DNA of 64,000 nt from Dryas octopetala (GCA_963921425.1 OY992837.1:6421896-6485895); one strand, 5' to 3'; positions 9,293 through 22,596 are shown, counted from the stretch's first letter. The notes: generated by a model not told the origin, from the letters alone. Numbers and translations are program-made.

Positions 9293-12200
9293 ATTCTGAT
9301 TTTGATATCACAGCTAGAGATCTAGTGGTTTAGAGAATCTGCATAAAAGGTGAGAGAGAGAGAGAGCTTCAGAAAGATGGTAGTTTAATTTCTGCTTTTA
9401 AGCTTGAAGCTTACTCTTGGAGATAAAGGGGGAGATTTGAAGAATCATAATAAGGTTGCACATTTCAAGAAAATTAAAAAAAAAAAAAAATGGTTATATA
9501 TAAGTTATATAGTATAGTACACAATTAATATTGTTGCAGATTATGGAGTGTGCATCCAGTGTGAAATTCAAAGGCCTGTATTCCTTACTATGCCAATGAC
9601 TGTTTACCAGGGTGGCAAATGAGTAGCAGGACTGTAGGACCATGTCATTCATTGACACACTAATCCAAGGTTAAATTGGACTTTTCCAATTCCAAAAACT
9701 AAAAAGAATTTGAAAAGAAAAGGACCATCCACATATTGTTTTCTACAGAGTTTGGGGTAGGTGTGCAATGGACTTAATGTTGAGATTGTGGCAAAAATTG
9801 TGTGTCTTTGCACAATTGGCATTCCTGGATTGAATTTTTCTTGGCAAAAAGGCTGATTAATGAGACAATGTAAAAGGAGTAGAAGAAGAAAGTGGGGCAA
9901 CGTTTCTTTTACCTCAACAGCAGCCCACCAGAACGTTATCTTTATGATATGCAGCTAACTTTTCTGTGGTTTTAATGGATGAAAATGATGTGTAGTAAGT
10001 GCCATGTTTCTCTCTACATGGTTGCCAAATGTACTAGGGATATAATTTCGACATTGTCACCTAGCAAATTTGAGGAAGGCACTTGCAATTTAGACCTAAA
10101 AGTTAGTCATCTTTTGAAGTTGCAAGGAACACAGACATTTTGTTTAATCATCTAGGGCAATCATGTCTCTTCTTTCGAATAAGGTCACAATCCACTCCTT
10201 CATCGTCTAAAGACTAGAAAAATCATGAATGCATGTAATCATGTATATCTGGTCAAGTGGATTTGCAATTTTGAGGGTTCGAATGTTTAAGTTTACAACT
10301 CGTCTCATACTCACTTTTTTACCATTAAACCACTCGTGCAAATTTGGACCAACATATGTCATTCTTTTTCCTTCTCTTACTTCAGCTAAAGGTTTTTCTT
10401 TCCAAGTCGAAAGTATTGAGTCTATTGACTCAAAATTGCACAAATAGTCAAATACACATCTAACTCAATGTGGGTAATTTATAACCTCACTTACTCTTTC
10501 TCTTTGTGGTGGTGTTAGGTCTAATTAGATGTTCTAATTTATGAGTGTCGGTGTCCCATACACAACCTATTTGCATTTTTTATATTATTACTATTTCTTG
10601 GTGTTCCTTCATTTGGTATCTTTCCTGCAAGTAATTAAGGGCTTGCATCAGATAGTGCAGATGTGCAACACTAGGACCAATATAAATGGGTATTTAAAAT
10701 TAATTAATTAGATAGCATTTGATATGTAATGTAATACAGTAATAGCAAGCAGATTTGGAGCACCCGTGACATTTGTTTAGGATGCGTTGGCCTTTAGATT
10801 ATATATAGCCATATAGGAATTAGGAAAGTGAAATTAATATAAAACATGTGCTCTGCAGAGTACCTTAAATTAATGTGTGGTCTGTTTCACTGTTGGCCCT
10901 GCTGGGCATGCATGGCCTACAAATTTATGTTCACTTCCTATTCACGCTTAGCAGAAACTTGTCCACAACTTGAGTTTTTTTAAAAATGAAGCAAAGGTCA
11001 GAACTCAGAAGAGACAGACCAACGGCTTAATTCCTCTGCTACTCCTTATTGAAAGGGGCATAGCAATTGGTACTGTAACATTTGAACTATCAACTATTCA
11101 TTCGGCTAAATCCAAAGCTTCATGACATAACATCGCCGGATATTCGACATATTATATTTTCAATTTTTCATATGGGTAATCTAGACTTTATGTTCAAATA
11201 AGAATTACTTATCACCAAACTATCTGATTGTCTGATAAAATAATATTTCTCCATATCTAGGCGCATAAGTAATTAGAAATAAATTATTTTAAAACTAAAA
11301 GAAGAGGCCCTACACAAAGTCCAAACGTTCCTAAGAGGCCAATTATTCGAGCAATGGGACAAAGATATGCAAGGAAAGCTTTCCAGATGATATTTATCAT
11401 GCAATAATGGACTTAGATGCCTGTGGAATAAATGCTGCCAGCAGATAAAAAAACCCACTAGGAATTTTTCTTTCCTTCATTGCTGTAGATAGATGAGACA
11501 CTAAGCCCACTCTCTTTCTCTTTCCAATATTTACTGATCAAAATTCTGCTTGGCAAGCTTATGGAATCAGATGCTTATATGAATGGCTGGCTTTCATCAC
11601 TCATCTACTCCTTTCTTTTTCCTCCTTTATATCCCTGCCTACCATGCACCTTCATCCATTAAGAGTCCCAATCCTAAACGTTTCCCTTTTATTTTTTTCC
11701 CTATGTCTTATACCTTGTCCAAAGTCTCTCTCTCGAACCACTTTGTTGATGTGGGCGCTCATTTAAGTGGAAGAATAAAGGGGTCTTTGGTGAAAGTTAG
11801 GAGAGCTAATTAGCTCTGTGTTTTCTCAAGCTTCAATGAATTGTTTTGTATTAGGATCATTATCTAACAAAAAAAATTGTTTCTCAAATGCGTGATGAGA
11901 AATACAAGACGAATGTAGGTTGTGAAAAAAGTGTGAGCATGCTAGACCATAAACATCTTAAACGCATTCTCACATCTCACATTGATCCTACAATTGTGTA
12001 TCATATTAGAGAATGACTCCTGAACTAAAGGGTCATTTGGCATATTATATGAAGAATATAGTGGGGTAATTTGATGGAAGGGCTTTCTTGCTTTAATTTG
12101 GTCAAAACTTTATTAAAAAAAAAAAACAAAAAAACAAACAAAATTTTAGATGTGCTGTATGGAAGAGAGCTTTTCACCACTTTCCTCTCTAGCTATGTAT

Positions 12201-13146
12201 GGTCCCGGACCAAGTGTCCAAGCTAAAACCGTGCATGTATGACTTTGATGATTCCAATTTACCCATCAAAGGAATCAAGGCAAAACCAAACAAAACTTTC
12301 TTGGCTTTAGGTCGGCAAAGCTGTTGGGAATAAGAATTATTGCGTATATAAAATTGCTGAAGTCAATGGATTTTAGCAATTTTTGCTAAACAAGTAAAAT
12401 AGTTATCACCCCTTTCATTCATACGAAATCAATTATCACCCACCAAAAAGCAAGGTTATCATGTATCAAGTTTTAAACCAACACGTCTCATGGGGATTAT
12501 TATATAGTTTCAATGGTTACCGACACTCATAGTTAGAGTTGGTCATCCTCCTTTTTACAGACTTTAATTTAAAAAAAAAAAAAAAAAAACTAAATTGAAA
12601 CTTCAACTTGGGCCGCACTGGCCCCAGCAGACGGCAAGCCCAGACATTAGTGGCAGGCGCTGCCCGGGTTGAGTCTACATTATGGACTTATAGTTTTGTT
12701 TAATCACCATACTCCTCTCAAAAAAATATTTTGGAACTTCCCAATTTTACCCCGCATGAATTTTGGCCCAATGTTACAAATCATTTTAAAAGACCAGCAG
12801 TAACCAGCAATTTTAAGATACCAAAAACCCAAATGCGTCATACGGTCATTATCATTACCAGTATTAGAATTTTCAGCAGAGAGAATTGACTTTCCTTTCA
12901 AGATACCAAAAACTGTCAAAAAATAGATGAAGATACATCCTTCCACCACGACAATGTGGTAAAAAATGTCATCAAAATCTAATGACTGTAAATTGTGTGC
13001 TAATCAAGCACTGTAGATAAGCAAATGCATCTTCCTACAGTGGTATTTTGCTAGAATGGCCAGGTGATGTGACTTATGGGATGACAATAAATGAATCAAT
13101 AAGATACAGTCATGCTTCACACTATACATACTGGTTCTCCTCATTC
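9293..13146. other. Intergenic, 3.9 kb, promoter of the NaKR-like gene then featureless DNA
   Basis: A short GA run (about 9351-9366) lies in the likely 5' leader of the NaKR-like gene. Poly-A tracts occur at about 9477-9490, 12114-12122 and 12570-12588. I found no supported gene, RNA gene or paired inverted repeat here; the open frames are short and unlike any family I know. Confidence 0.4.
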
Positions 13147-16100
13147 TTAGTTAGTCCCTTTTCCTTCATCTTCATTTAAAATGCGATTCTGGAAATCACT
13201 CACCATTAGAGGCAGACCCTCCCTCAGCGAGACTTTTGGCTCCCAGTTCAACAGATCCTTTGCTTTGCTGATATCAGGTTTCCTCTTATGTGGATCATCA
13301 GCAGTATTTGGTCTGAATTCTATTGTCGCACTTGAATCAATTGTTTCTTTGACAACCTGTTCATTTGGGAAAAAGAGAAAAAATTTGAGAACGCCAGTGT
13401 AGAATCTCTCTCCATTCAAAAGCAGAAAAATCACTCAAAAATACCAAACTCTATTACCTTTTTGGGTCTTGGAACAAACAAGGATGCAAAAGAGAAATTA
13501 CAGTTGAAGCAACATTTTCATGAAAAATATTAATATTATAGATTCGGGTTAATCAAAACAAACCTCGGCCAGCTCTAGCATGGTGAACTCTCCTGGATTA
13601 CCCAGGTTGAAAGGCCCAACATGTTCGCCATCCATCAATGCCACCAGTCCATTGACCTGTCATTGGAGAAAAAAAAAGTGTTATAAGATCATCCATCACA
13701 TCCTTTCGATAATTCAATCAATAGCCCTTTCAACTTTAAAGTCAAAGCAAGCCACACATAAAGGAAATAGTGCTTTGCAGGCTTTCAGCTCCATGTCTCA
13801 AGTTTAACTGGTAGTAGAATTGGCTAGTGGTCATGAGATAAATTGTACCAGGCATACAACAGAAATGCCTCCTAGCATCCGTTATAGCATTTCAAAGTCC
13901 CAAGAGAAAATGTGGAAAATATGCAGAATATGCATAGGTAATAGGGCATCCGCTAAAGTTCTAAAGAAAGAAGTAACTACATAAAGAAAATACAAAAAAT
14001 AACAGTCTGACATACCAAATCCGAGACATATTGGAAGCTTCGTGTTTGTTTACCATCACCGTACACAGTCAATGGTTGTCTGCGGATAGCCTACATACGT
14101 AGCCACAGTAGTTAGAATAACATAACAATGAAAATTACATTAAGAAACATCCCATATTCCAGTAGTCACAAGTTAATTGATTGAAGAAATCTCAAAACCA
14201 CTTCAAAAGAGAAAGGTAGGTTATTAACCTGAGCAACAAAATTGCTAACAACACGCCCATCATCTAAACACATGCGTGGCCCATATGTATTGAAAATTCG
14301 AGCAATACGCACCTGAACAGAAAGCCTTATGTGAGTCTGACAAGTCAATCATGGAGAATAAACTAAATCATATCTTACTGTGAACTACATTAGTTGTAAC
14401 TTCTGCATGGTAGGAAAGGATTTCAAAAGCATTTAGATGAGACAAGATGTTTAAATTCAATCATGGACATATAGTTACTTGCATAAGTTCAGACAAGGGG
14501 CTTAAATTCGAGCATGGACAGATAATGACTTGTATACTTCATTCAATAAATGAAACTGATCCAAGGGGAAAATTGGTATTACCATAAAGTTCAAGCAACC
14601 GTACAAGGAAACCTGAAATAACAAAATTCACCTGGCCACTTTCAACCCCTAGTTTTACAAATTTCTAATGCCATGTGTAGTTCCTTGAAGACCAACTGAA
14701 AGACAAACCTGCTTAATGAACTTCCTGAAAATGCATATGGGTGACCTTTTTCATTCACGATCAATCATGCAGACCTAATTAGCTTCAAAACTATGGCATA
14801 TTCAAAAGGCTCATTGAATCAACATCTAAAATGACAACCATAGTATGAGTAGAATATGTACAAATAAATATAAAACACAGACCAGGTAGCCCAAAGTCTA
14901 ATGTCCATATACGAGCTTCCAGTGTAATGAAAAAAAGGAATGGAGGAAACTGGTTAAATTAAAGAAAGCATGCAGTTTCTCAAGATTAAACTGGTTATAC
15001 ACGAGAAAAACAGGGATATCAGTATAAATACCACATAATCCTACTGAAATAAGAAAGAATGATGTTAACATCCTACATCTCCATGCCTAATGATCCTAAC
15101 ATCAAAATATGGATTCCATAATAGCTCATTTACAACTAAATACCAGAACCAAGCTTTCAGTTACCTCAACACCTGCACCGCGATGATAATCCATTGCCAA
15201 TGTCTCTGCTGTTCTCTTTCCTTCATCATAACAGCTCCTTTCACCTACCCATTTTCAAGCACACACAAACACATATATGGTAAACATATTAAGCAACACA
15301 AATGCATTATAGGATTCATATAAACATCAAGCACATAGAGACGAATAACTAACATCACACCTATAGGATTCACATTTCCCCAGTAAGTCTCCTTCTGAGG
15401 ATGCTCCAGGGGGTCCCCATACACCTCGCTCGTACTAGTGAGCAAAAAGCGTGCCCCAATTCGCTTCGCAAGGCCCAACATATTGAGGGTACCCATCACA
15501 TTGGTCTTGTAATCATAGTAGTCAAAGATAAACAAAAAGGACCAAAAAAAAAAACAATCCCAAATGCCAAAAATCAATCAAAAATTCAATCAAATCAGAA
15601 ACACTAGGAACGTGATTAATAAGGATATGATGGTCTTGACTGGGTTGTACTTGTAATGAACAGGGGAGGCAGGACAGGCCAAGTGGTAGATCTGATCGAC
15701 CTCCAAGAGAATGGGCTCGACGACGTCGTGTCGAATAAGCTCGAACCTGGGGTTCCCAAAATGGTGGACGAGATTGTCCTTGCGGCCAGTGAAGAAATTG
15801 TCGATGACAATGACATCGTTGCCCCTGTCAATGAGCTTATCAACAAGGTGGGAGCCAACGAACCCCGCCCCGCCGGTGACGACGATTCGGAGCCGGCGCT
15901 TGCCGAGGCCGACGGGGACCCTTCCGACGTGGCCGAGGGCGGGCTTGGAGGAGAAGGAGACGGAGGAGGAGAGCTGGTCGTGGGCCGTGGAGAAGGGCCG
16001 GGGGAGGGCCGGGTTGGGCTCGGATGGGCCGAGGCGGGAGAGGGTGGGCTGGAGGATGAAGAAGGTGGAGCCGATGAGAATGCCGACGAGGATGAAGAGG

Positions 16101-16261
16101 ATGCGCTGCTCTTTGAAGATGTAGTTGATGGATCTGGGCAGAGATCGGGTCGGGTGCTTCAGCGCTTTGGGCGAGTACGGGGAGGTTAGGACCGCCGCGA
16201 TCTCCTCGTCACGGCGGTGGTTCACGCTCGGTTGCTTGTGTAACTGTTTCATGTTTGACAT
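13147..16261 (-). CDS. UXS: UDP-glucuronic acid decarboxylase, membrane-anchored (UXS)
   Basis: Seven exons: 16261-15629, 15508-15361, 15244-15165, 14312-14229, 14090-14016, 13656-13564 and 13356-13147. Phases agree at every junction and the product has 440 residues. It converts UDP-glucuronate to UDP-xylose for xylan and other wall polymers. Residues 1-50 are cytosolic, 54-70 ([17 protein letters not shown]) form a type II Golgi anchor, and the Rossmann fold opens with [13 protein letters not shown] (128-139). YxxxK is Y266-DEG-K270, next to [21 protein letters not shown] and the C-terminal [17 protein letters not shown] block are typical of UXS. The anchor places it with the Arabidopsis UXS1/2/4 type, not the cytosolic UXS3/5/6 type. 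Six introns are ordinary or nearly so, but the first is AT-AC (see separate entry). Confidence 0.95.
15509..15628 (-). other. U12-type AT-AC intron in the UXS gene
   Basis: No GT-AG pair joins exon 1 to exon 2 in frame, while an AT-AC pair does so exactly. On the minus strand the intron begins ATATCCTT, the exact U12 5' splice-site consensus, and ends in AC after CTACTATGATT. A branch-like TATCTTTGAC (forward 15521-15530) lies with its A 13 nt before the end, in the usual 10-16 nt window. Splicing here gives ...[17 protein letters not shown], the conserved UXS sequence, in phase 0. The length is 120 bp. Confidence 0.85.
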
Positions 16262-16262
16262 T

Positions 16263-16263
<1 letters not shown>

Positions 16264-16323
<60 letters not shown>
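16264..16323. repeat. (CT)n microsatellite directly before the UXS start codon
   Basis: About thirty uninterrupted CT units end three bases from the ATG, so the transcript would carry a GA run at the very end of its 5' leader. Length is likely variable between individuals. Confidence 0.9.
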
Positions 16324-16327
<4 letters not shown>

Positions 16328-16960
16328 CTTGGGTTTCAGTTTTCAGCTGAAATGGGAAATTGGGTTTTGTTGTTGTTGAATTGAATGTTGAGGCAGTGAA
16401 GGAGTGTCTGTGTGTGTTGTGACTTGTGAGTGGGGAAGAAGCTATTTCATTTTCAATTAAATCAGAGATTATTATTTATTTGTGTTCATGACAACAGACA
16501 GAGAAGAGGGTGAAGGGTCTGTTTCGAAAAGGAGGTTAAGGAGAAATCAGATCGGGATTTGGATGTTGTTGGAGTAATTAGGAAGGGAATGGGATTGTAA
16601 AGACCCGCGTAAGCGATCGCGCGGATAGCGAGATGTTTCTGGGTAGATATGGGTGTACTCGAATATTTCTCCATTACTGATATATATCAATTTTCCAAAA
16701 ATATAACAGGACTAATAAAATACATCCATTTCTCAAAAAAAAAAAAGAGGATAATAACAAGAGAGATGGTAGATGTGAGAGAGGAATTATAAGATATTAA
16801 GATGTATATAGAATGGTAAATGGGTTCATCGAATAAATTTTTTTTTTTAAATTATATGAATTTTCTTAAGTTTGAGGTTTTTGCATTTCCCTCATTTCTC
16901 TCATTTTTTATCCATTATTTTTGTAATAAGAAAAACTAAGAATTAAAAACAAATATGTTA
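16324..16960. other. UXS upstream region
   Basis: Probable 5' leader and promoter of UXS on the minus strand. No clear TATA box is visible. A GC-rich patch (about 16600-16640) is surrounded by AT-rich DNA. Confidence 0.4.
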
Positions 16961-17502
16961 GGGTTAATTAAACTTTGCATCTTATAAGTTTGGGCCATTT
17001 TTTACTTTACATCGTGACTTTCAAAACTAACCTACACCTTAAAGCTATATTTGTCTTTTAATTTATGCCTTTCGTTCAAACTAGTTTGAACATGTTTAGA
17101 CTTTTTTAAAAGCTTATTTTCTTATGTGAAAGCTATGAGACCGACAAATTTTTTTTATGTGACATATGACAAGGAATTCACCCTGGTTTTACTTAAGGGC
17201 ATCTTCGTACAATCAAATAGCCCTTTCTCGTTCAAACTTGTGTCATCTCACATGGCACATGCTAAAAATAAAGGGATAACTCGTCACTTGCCACATAATA
17301 AAACTTAAATCACATAACTTCTACATAAGTAAATAATGTCTCAAAAAAGGTATCAAACTATAAATCACATAAATTGAAAGATGTTAGAATATACATTATA
17401 GAGTTTTGATGGTTAGAGTGCAAAGTAAAAATTACTCAAATTTAAAGGGTGTGAAGTAAAAATGGCAAAAAAAAACGGGTGTAAAGTAAAGTGTACTTAA
17501 CC
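16961..17502. mobile_element. Possible short TIR element
   Basis: The left end GGGTTAATTAAACTTTGCATC and the right end, read in reverse, GGTTAAGTACACTTTACTTT are similar. Inner blocks of the type TTTTTACTTTACA also pair. The flanks AAATATGTTA and AAAAATATTA are only loosely alike, so a target duplication is not shown. Confidence 0.35.
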
Positions 17503-18512
17503 AAAAATATTACCAAGTAGTAAGCAGGCACACCAACAGTCATCAACCATGGGCCTAATCAATGAATACAGACCAAAGCCACGTCGGCACAACAAGGCTT
17601 ACAAGTTTTGGTTGTGTAACAGAATCATATTCCAACGTTGGTGGTCTTGGACCGTTTGGGAAGCCCAAAATCAAGGCCCATCATTTTGAAATTGGCATGA
17701 GTAAGCAGCAAAAAAGACAACACTATTTCGACATCTTATTGGTTCCATAAAAAGACAACACTATGATGACAGAGCCTTAAGCATCAAGTGTCTTGTCTAC
17801 ATACCCCTATAACTATGTCAACTTAGTTGTAAAAATCACAAGATAGGACAAGAGATATCCACTTTGAAGGCCCATTGCACAAAATGGAGTAAGCCCAAAA
17901 GGAAGGTGGGCTGCAACCGAGAAGTCCACAACCCAGAAAAACAAAAAAAGAACTAAGCCCATCATCCATCCTATCCAAGTATCCATCACTGTTTGTCAAT
18001 GACTGCTTTGCAATCGCTTCCCCAAATTCCTTCACAAATTGTTAAAATGTCAAGATCATGCATGCCTCTTGGAAATTAACTCTGGGTTTGCCACAATTGC
18101 CTAGCAATTCTCAATTGTTCTCACCATGAACACATGTAATGGATGCATAGACCTCCCAATTAAAGGCCAACAGATCGAGACTCATTGTGTATGATTTTCG
18201 TACGAGTTCACATCTACAAATTGCACATGCATATATAAAGACTATCTGTATTGTTCATATTGCATCTGGCTCTGATCATACAATTTTTTTTTTCTTTTTT
18301 CATTTAATTAGTAGTATGGAAGAATATTATTCTATTATTGGAAAGGTTTAAAACTCAACATCGGATAGAGTGGGCCAAGAATCCACGACACCAAACTTTT
18401 CAACGCAATGAATTAATCCCATTTAAGGCTATGATGCTTATATGCAAGGATTCACTTCAGTCCTCAAGCTTTCATTAATGGAGAATATATGGGTAGGCAC
18501 CGTCCGGGTTTA
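17503..18512. other. Intergenic, no gene seen
   Basis: AT-rich with short chance frames. No inverted ends or RNA gene recognised. Confidence 0.4.
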
Positions 18513-18517
18513 ATTAT

Positions 18518-19568
18518 TGTTTGTGGATAAATCCACACCGATCCAACAGCCAACCAGGGCTGGACACGTGGCTGGTCAGACCCAACTTCAGTGTTTGACT
18601 TCTCAGTGGTCAAACTTTGACCTCCACATCATCACAGTTCGGCACTTCCTCTGCCAGCTCAGATCGGATCACCACGGTGAGTCCTCCGTACCCGGTCCGA
18701 CCCGAACCGATGATCTTCTAAAGGATTGAGTGTTCATCTTTTCACGGTCGTCTCGGCTCGGCTCGGATCGGATCGGCGCGGAAGGAACCTCCTTTCGAGT
18801 TCTAGCGTCAACCAGTTATGACTCGGAAGGACCCCTATCTACTGGATCGGTTCGGTCAGGAATCCCATGTCCGATCCGATCACATATGGACTTCATGTAT
18901 ACACATAAGAACATGTGTTCGGGTCGGCTCGGCTCCCCGCCGCCATTCCAAGAAAGATCATGTTGGGGTGAACCGCCACACTTAAATGCACCTGACAAAG
19001 GTCTTCTGACAAAAGGGACTTCCCAGCCCACATTCATGACTACTGAGGCAGTTCACCTGAATCTTCCATACTTGCATTCAATGCAGCATTGAATGCAGAG
19101 GAGGTGGGTAGCAGTGCATGCAAACTGTTCACGACCGAACGCGTGGATCTTTCTCAACCAGCCAACCACATGCAGGTATCTTACTCATCACAATCTCCTT
19201 TGCCTATATATACCAACTTATATGTGCAAAATGGAGGATCTATCTATCAACCTCTCACCAGACAAACACTTACACAAAGCTCTCACTCACCCAAGAGCAT
19301 ACCCAGTTTGCTGAGAATAAGCCCAGAACATTTGCCTTGTTCATCCTATTCTTCCCAAGTTCATCATTTGTTCTTCCTCACCCATCATCAAACACACCAT
19401 CACTGACTTCATCATCGGAGCGTGTTTGGCTGGTACCACACCGGTCCATCTCCTTTGACTTTGTTTCTCTTACAGAAAGATCTCACGTTATCATCCAGCA
19501 AGACTTCGGATCAGCCAGGTCATTATCTCTAAGTTGTTGCATCTCTCTTACGGAAATTTGCATCAACA
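18518..19568 (+). mobile_element. Solo LTR of a retrotransposon
   Basis: The 1051-bp segment starts TGTTTGTGG and ends GCATCAACA, giving the standard TG...CA ends. It is flanked by identical 5-bp target duplications, ATTAT at 18513-18517 and ATTAT at 19569-19573. It has a TATA box (TATATATA at 19205-19212) in the position expected for an LTR promoter, is much more GC-rich than its surroundings, and contains no gag-pol frame. No second copy occurs in the window, so this is most likely the product of recombination between two LTRs. The open frames inside it are not genes. Superfamily cannot be told without the inner part. Confidence 0.8.
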
Positions 19569-19573
19569 ATTAT

Positions 19574-21399
19574 CATTTACGTAATGAGGATAAACTACTT
19601 AATCAAAGAGTTAGAGAGATCAAAATTTTGGGGATGAGTATATATATAATTAAGATACATAAATACTTTTAAAATATATAAGATGATAAAAGAATATTTT
19701 TCTTTGCTCGGGTCTATGTGATTGTGATTAAAGAATACGACTAATTGTTGATAATGACCATACAATTGAGTACAATTAATATGAGAAATAAAATGGGTGG
19801 CAACTAGGTGACTGAAAGTCATTACAACCAATTGCGCGCAACTCTAAAATTTCAATCACTTCGCCATCAATCGGAATTCATCATCATAAATTTAAATATC
19901 ATGTATCACTTTTGATTTTACGTATACAGACTTGAAGAAATCGAGTGTCGATTATCAAAGAAAAAAAAGTTTTTCAATCTTTCAAAACAATATATATTAA
20001 GATCTTACGAAAACGAAACTGATGATTGAGTTTTTGACACAATTGTGTAACTTGTGTTGGTGCAATTTCGCCATATCGATTTCAGTACAACGTACTCCAC
20101 CTAGATGATCTCTAAGAATGCAAAAAAGTTAATAGGATAATAATATTTCTAGCTACCGCAATGTTTGATGAGCTTATAAGTGCAAATTCTACGACTTAAT
20201 TAATTCTTTTCATAACAATAATGTAGATCGGTGGCCTTTCAATTCGTTGGTGTGAAAATAGTTATGCCAGAAGTCAAATATATGCGTGCAGCATTTGCCA
20301 CGTATGCATGCCAAGATTTTGTCGATCTGGGGGAAGCTGCATGTCGCTATTAGCAGTGTCTATTACTATTTACTATTAGTACCTTTACTACAACATTGGC
20401 ATGCTTATTTTAACGTCACAGCATTTGACAATGATTTTTCTCTCCTGTCATCTCACTGTTGATAGTATGTACTATGTAGTGCACAATCTTAGACTTCCTT
20501 CACCATCCAATATATAAGTGTACTTCTAACTTCTAACTACCCCTTCAAACAATATTGGCCACTACCATTTTTCTCTTTCTTTTTTTAATTGGTATATTCA
20601 ACTATATTAGACTCTTAATTACTCAACCGATTTAGAGTAAGTATTGCTTAAATTCCATTCAGGTCATATATGTGGACAAATGACCTCTTGTTTAGGTGCT
20701 TCACAGCTCTTATTTGTATACATATATGTTAAGATGACCTACACTTCACGGATGTGTTGCACAACTTGCACTCATCAAGTTGATCTTGTTAATTTGAACC
20801 TATGGGCTGAACTTAATTGTGATTTATGATCCCATCATGTGCTGGAGGTTCAGTTAAATTAATTTAGGTACGTAACGTCGCAAGCTAGCTAACCCGAGTT
20901 TAAAAAATTATTCATACATATATATGTTGAGTTTTTATTAAACATATTTTAACTTGATCAAATTGAGTTTGAGTCTTGAATCAAATTAAAGAGTTTCATG
21001 CTGAGCTTGGATTGACTCTTAACCCCACCAAATCTATGCTAATTAGTAATTATACCTTTACTAAGAGAGAAATTCTTCCGTGGGATAGTTGCAACATGCA
21101 ATGCAATTAACCATCTCTCACAAAAGTGAGGTCGCACCTTCCACCTATGATAATTAATCGAGGATGAGGAGATTTTTTATTTTATTTTTTTCATTTTGAT
21201 TTTTAAGGCTAAATACCGAAAATTGGAATTTAAAAAGTCACAAAATTAAGTGAGAGATCGGTGAGAGATCGATGAGAGATCAACAGCTTAGCAAGTTTAC
21301 AGGGGTTTAATTACCTTATTGTTAGTTGAGAAATGCTATCTATCTTTCCTTTTCTGCCTCACCGACATTTTTTTTTTCTTTTCTCATTTCACAGTAGAG
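19574..21399. other. Intergenic, 1.8 kb, no gene seen
   Basis: Strongly AT-rich. Nothing beyond short frames and homopolymer runs. Confidence 0.4.
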
Positions 21400-21409
21400 T
21401 TTTATAATT

Positions 21410-22519
21410 GGCAAATTACACAAAAGTATCTCAACTAACCACCCTAATTCACTTGAGTACCTCAATTAAAAAAAGTTGCTCATAGGTACCTCAATTACTG
21501 ATTTTGTACACCCAGGTACCTCCGTCAACTTTTCCGTTTAAGGACCGTTAACTGCCTACGTGGCGTGCTGATATGGTTTTAAAAAAATGTCACGTTGACA
21601 AAAAAATAATAAAAAATTAAATAAACTTTAAAAAATGAAATAATTATTTTAAAAAACTAAAAAAATTAAAAACACAATAATTAAATTAAAAAAACAAAAA
21701 AAACAAAGAAAAAGTGGAGCACTGTTGCAGCATCCCTCCCCCCGCCTCCCACCCCTCCCTCCGAGACCCTCCGACCCCAGCCACCCACCCTTCCGACCCC
21801 AGCCACCTTGTCGCCAACCCCAGCCACCCACCCTCTCTTTCCCCGCCCCTCTCTCTCTCTCTCTCTCTCTCCGAAACCCCAGCCCCGAGCCTTCTTCCCC
21901 TACGTCGGCCACCCAATTCAGTGACCCACCATCAGACAAAAAGATAGGCAAGGCTGGGCGCTGCTGGGTGTGGCAAAGCTGGGAGCGACTGGGCGTGGCA
22001 AGGCTCGGCGTGGCTTGTCGGGGCAAGGCTGGGCGCGGCTTGCCGGGGCAAGGCGGGGCGCGGCGAGCAGATCTGAGCAAGACGGGGCTGGGGCTGGGGC
22101 TGGGGCTTGGTGAGGGGGTTGGTGGGAAAGGGAAGGGGAGGGGTGAAGCTGGTGGCTGTAGAGGGGGAGGGAGGTGGGTGGGTTGGGTGGCCGACGGGGG
22201 GAGGCGGAGGGAGGAGGGATCGGGGATGCGAGGTTGCTGGGTTGCTGGGTTTTTTTTTTTTTTTTTTTTAAGTTTTTTAAATAATTATTTCATTTTTTAA
22301 AGTTTTTTTAAATTTTTATTATTTTTTTGTCCACGTGGCATTTTTTAAAAACCATATCAGCACGCCACGTAGGCAATTAACGGTCCTTAAACGGAAAAGT
22401 TGACGGAGATACCTGGGTGTGCAAAATCAGTAATTGAGGTATCTATGAGCAACTTTTTTTAATTGGGGTACTCAAGTGAATTAGGGTGGTTAGTTGAGGT
22501 ACTTTTGTGTAATTTGCCC
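21410..22519. mobile_element. Long-TIR Mutator-like element, family A copy 1
   Basis: The left end GGCAAATTACACAAAAGTA and the right end (reverse) GGGCAAATTACACAAAAGTA continue as inverted repeats of more than 230 bp, including the blocks ACCTCAATTA, CCGTCAACTTTTCCG and GCCACGTAGG/CCTACGTGGC. The flanks are TTTTATAATT at 21400-21409 and TTTTATAATT at 22520-22529, a 9-10 bp target duplication typical of Mutator-like elements. The interior is GC-rich, polypyrimidine on the left and polypurine on the right, so the two halves are largely complementary. No transposase is present. Open frames in the interior are low-complexity artefacts. Confidence 0.88.
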
Positions 22520-22596
22520 TTTTATAATTAAAACCATTCATTTTTTAGATCACCCTTCATCTCTGTTAAAAATCAACTAAATCATAAATTATTTGG

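Noticed and set aside
11583..11813. 76-residue plus-strand frame starting MAGFHHSS
   Set aside because: No recognisable domain and no splice or promoter support.
15656..16189. Long plus-strand frames opposite UXS exon 1
   Set aside because: They are antisense shadows caused by the high GC content of the coding exon.
18730..19672. Several overlapping frames of 100-184 residues
   Set aside because: They lie inside the solo LTR and match no retroelement protein.
21649..22300. 143- and 191-residue frames rich in Gly, Arg, Pro and Ser
   Set aside because: Low-complexity translations of the purine/pyrimidine core of a Mutator-like element; both strands are open because of composition.
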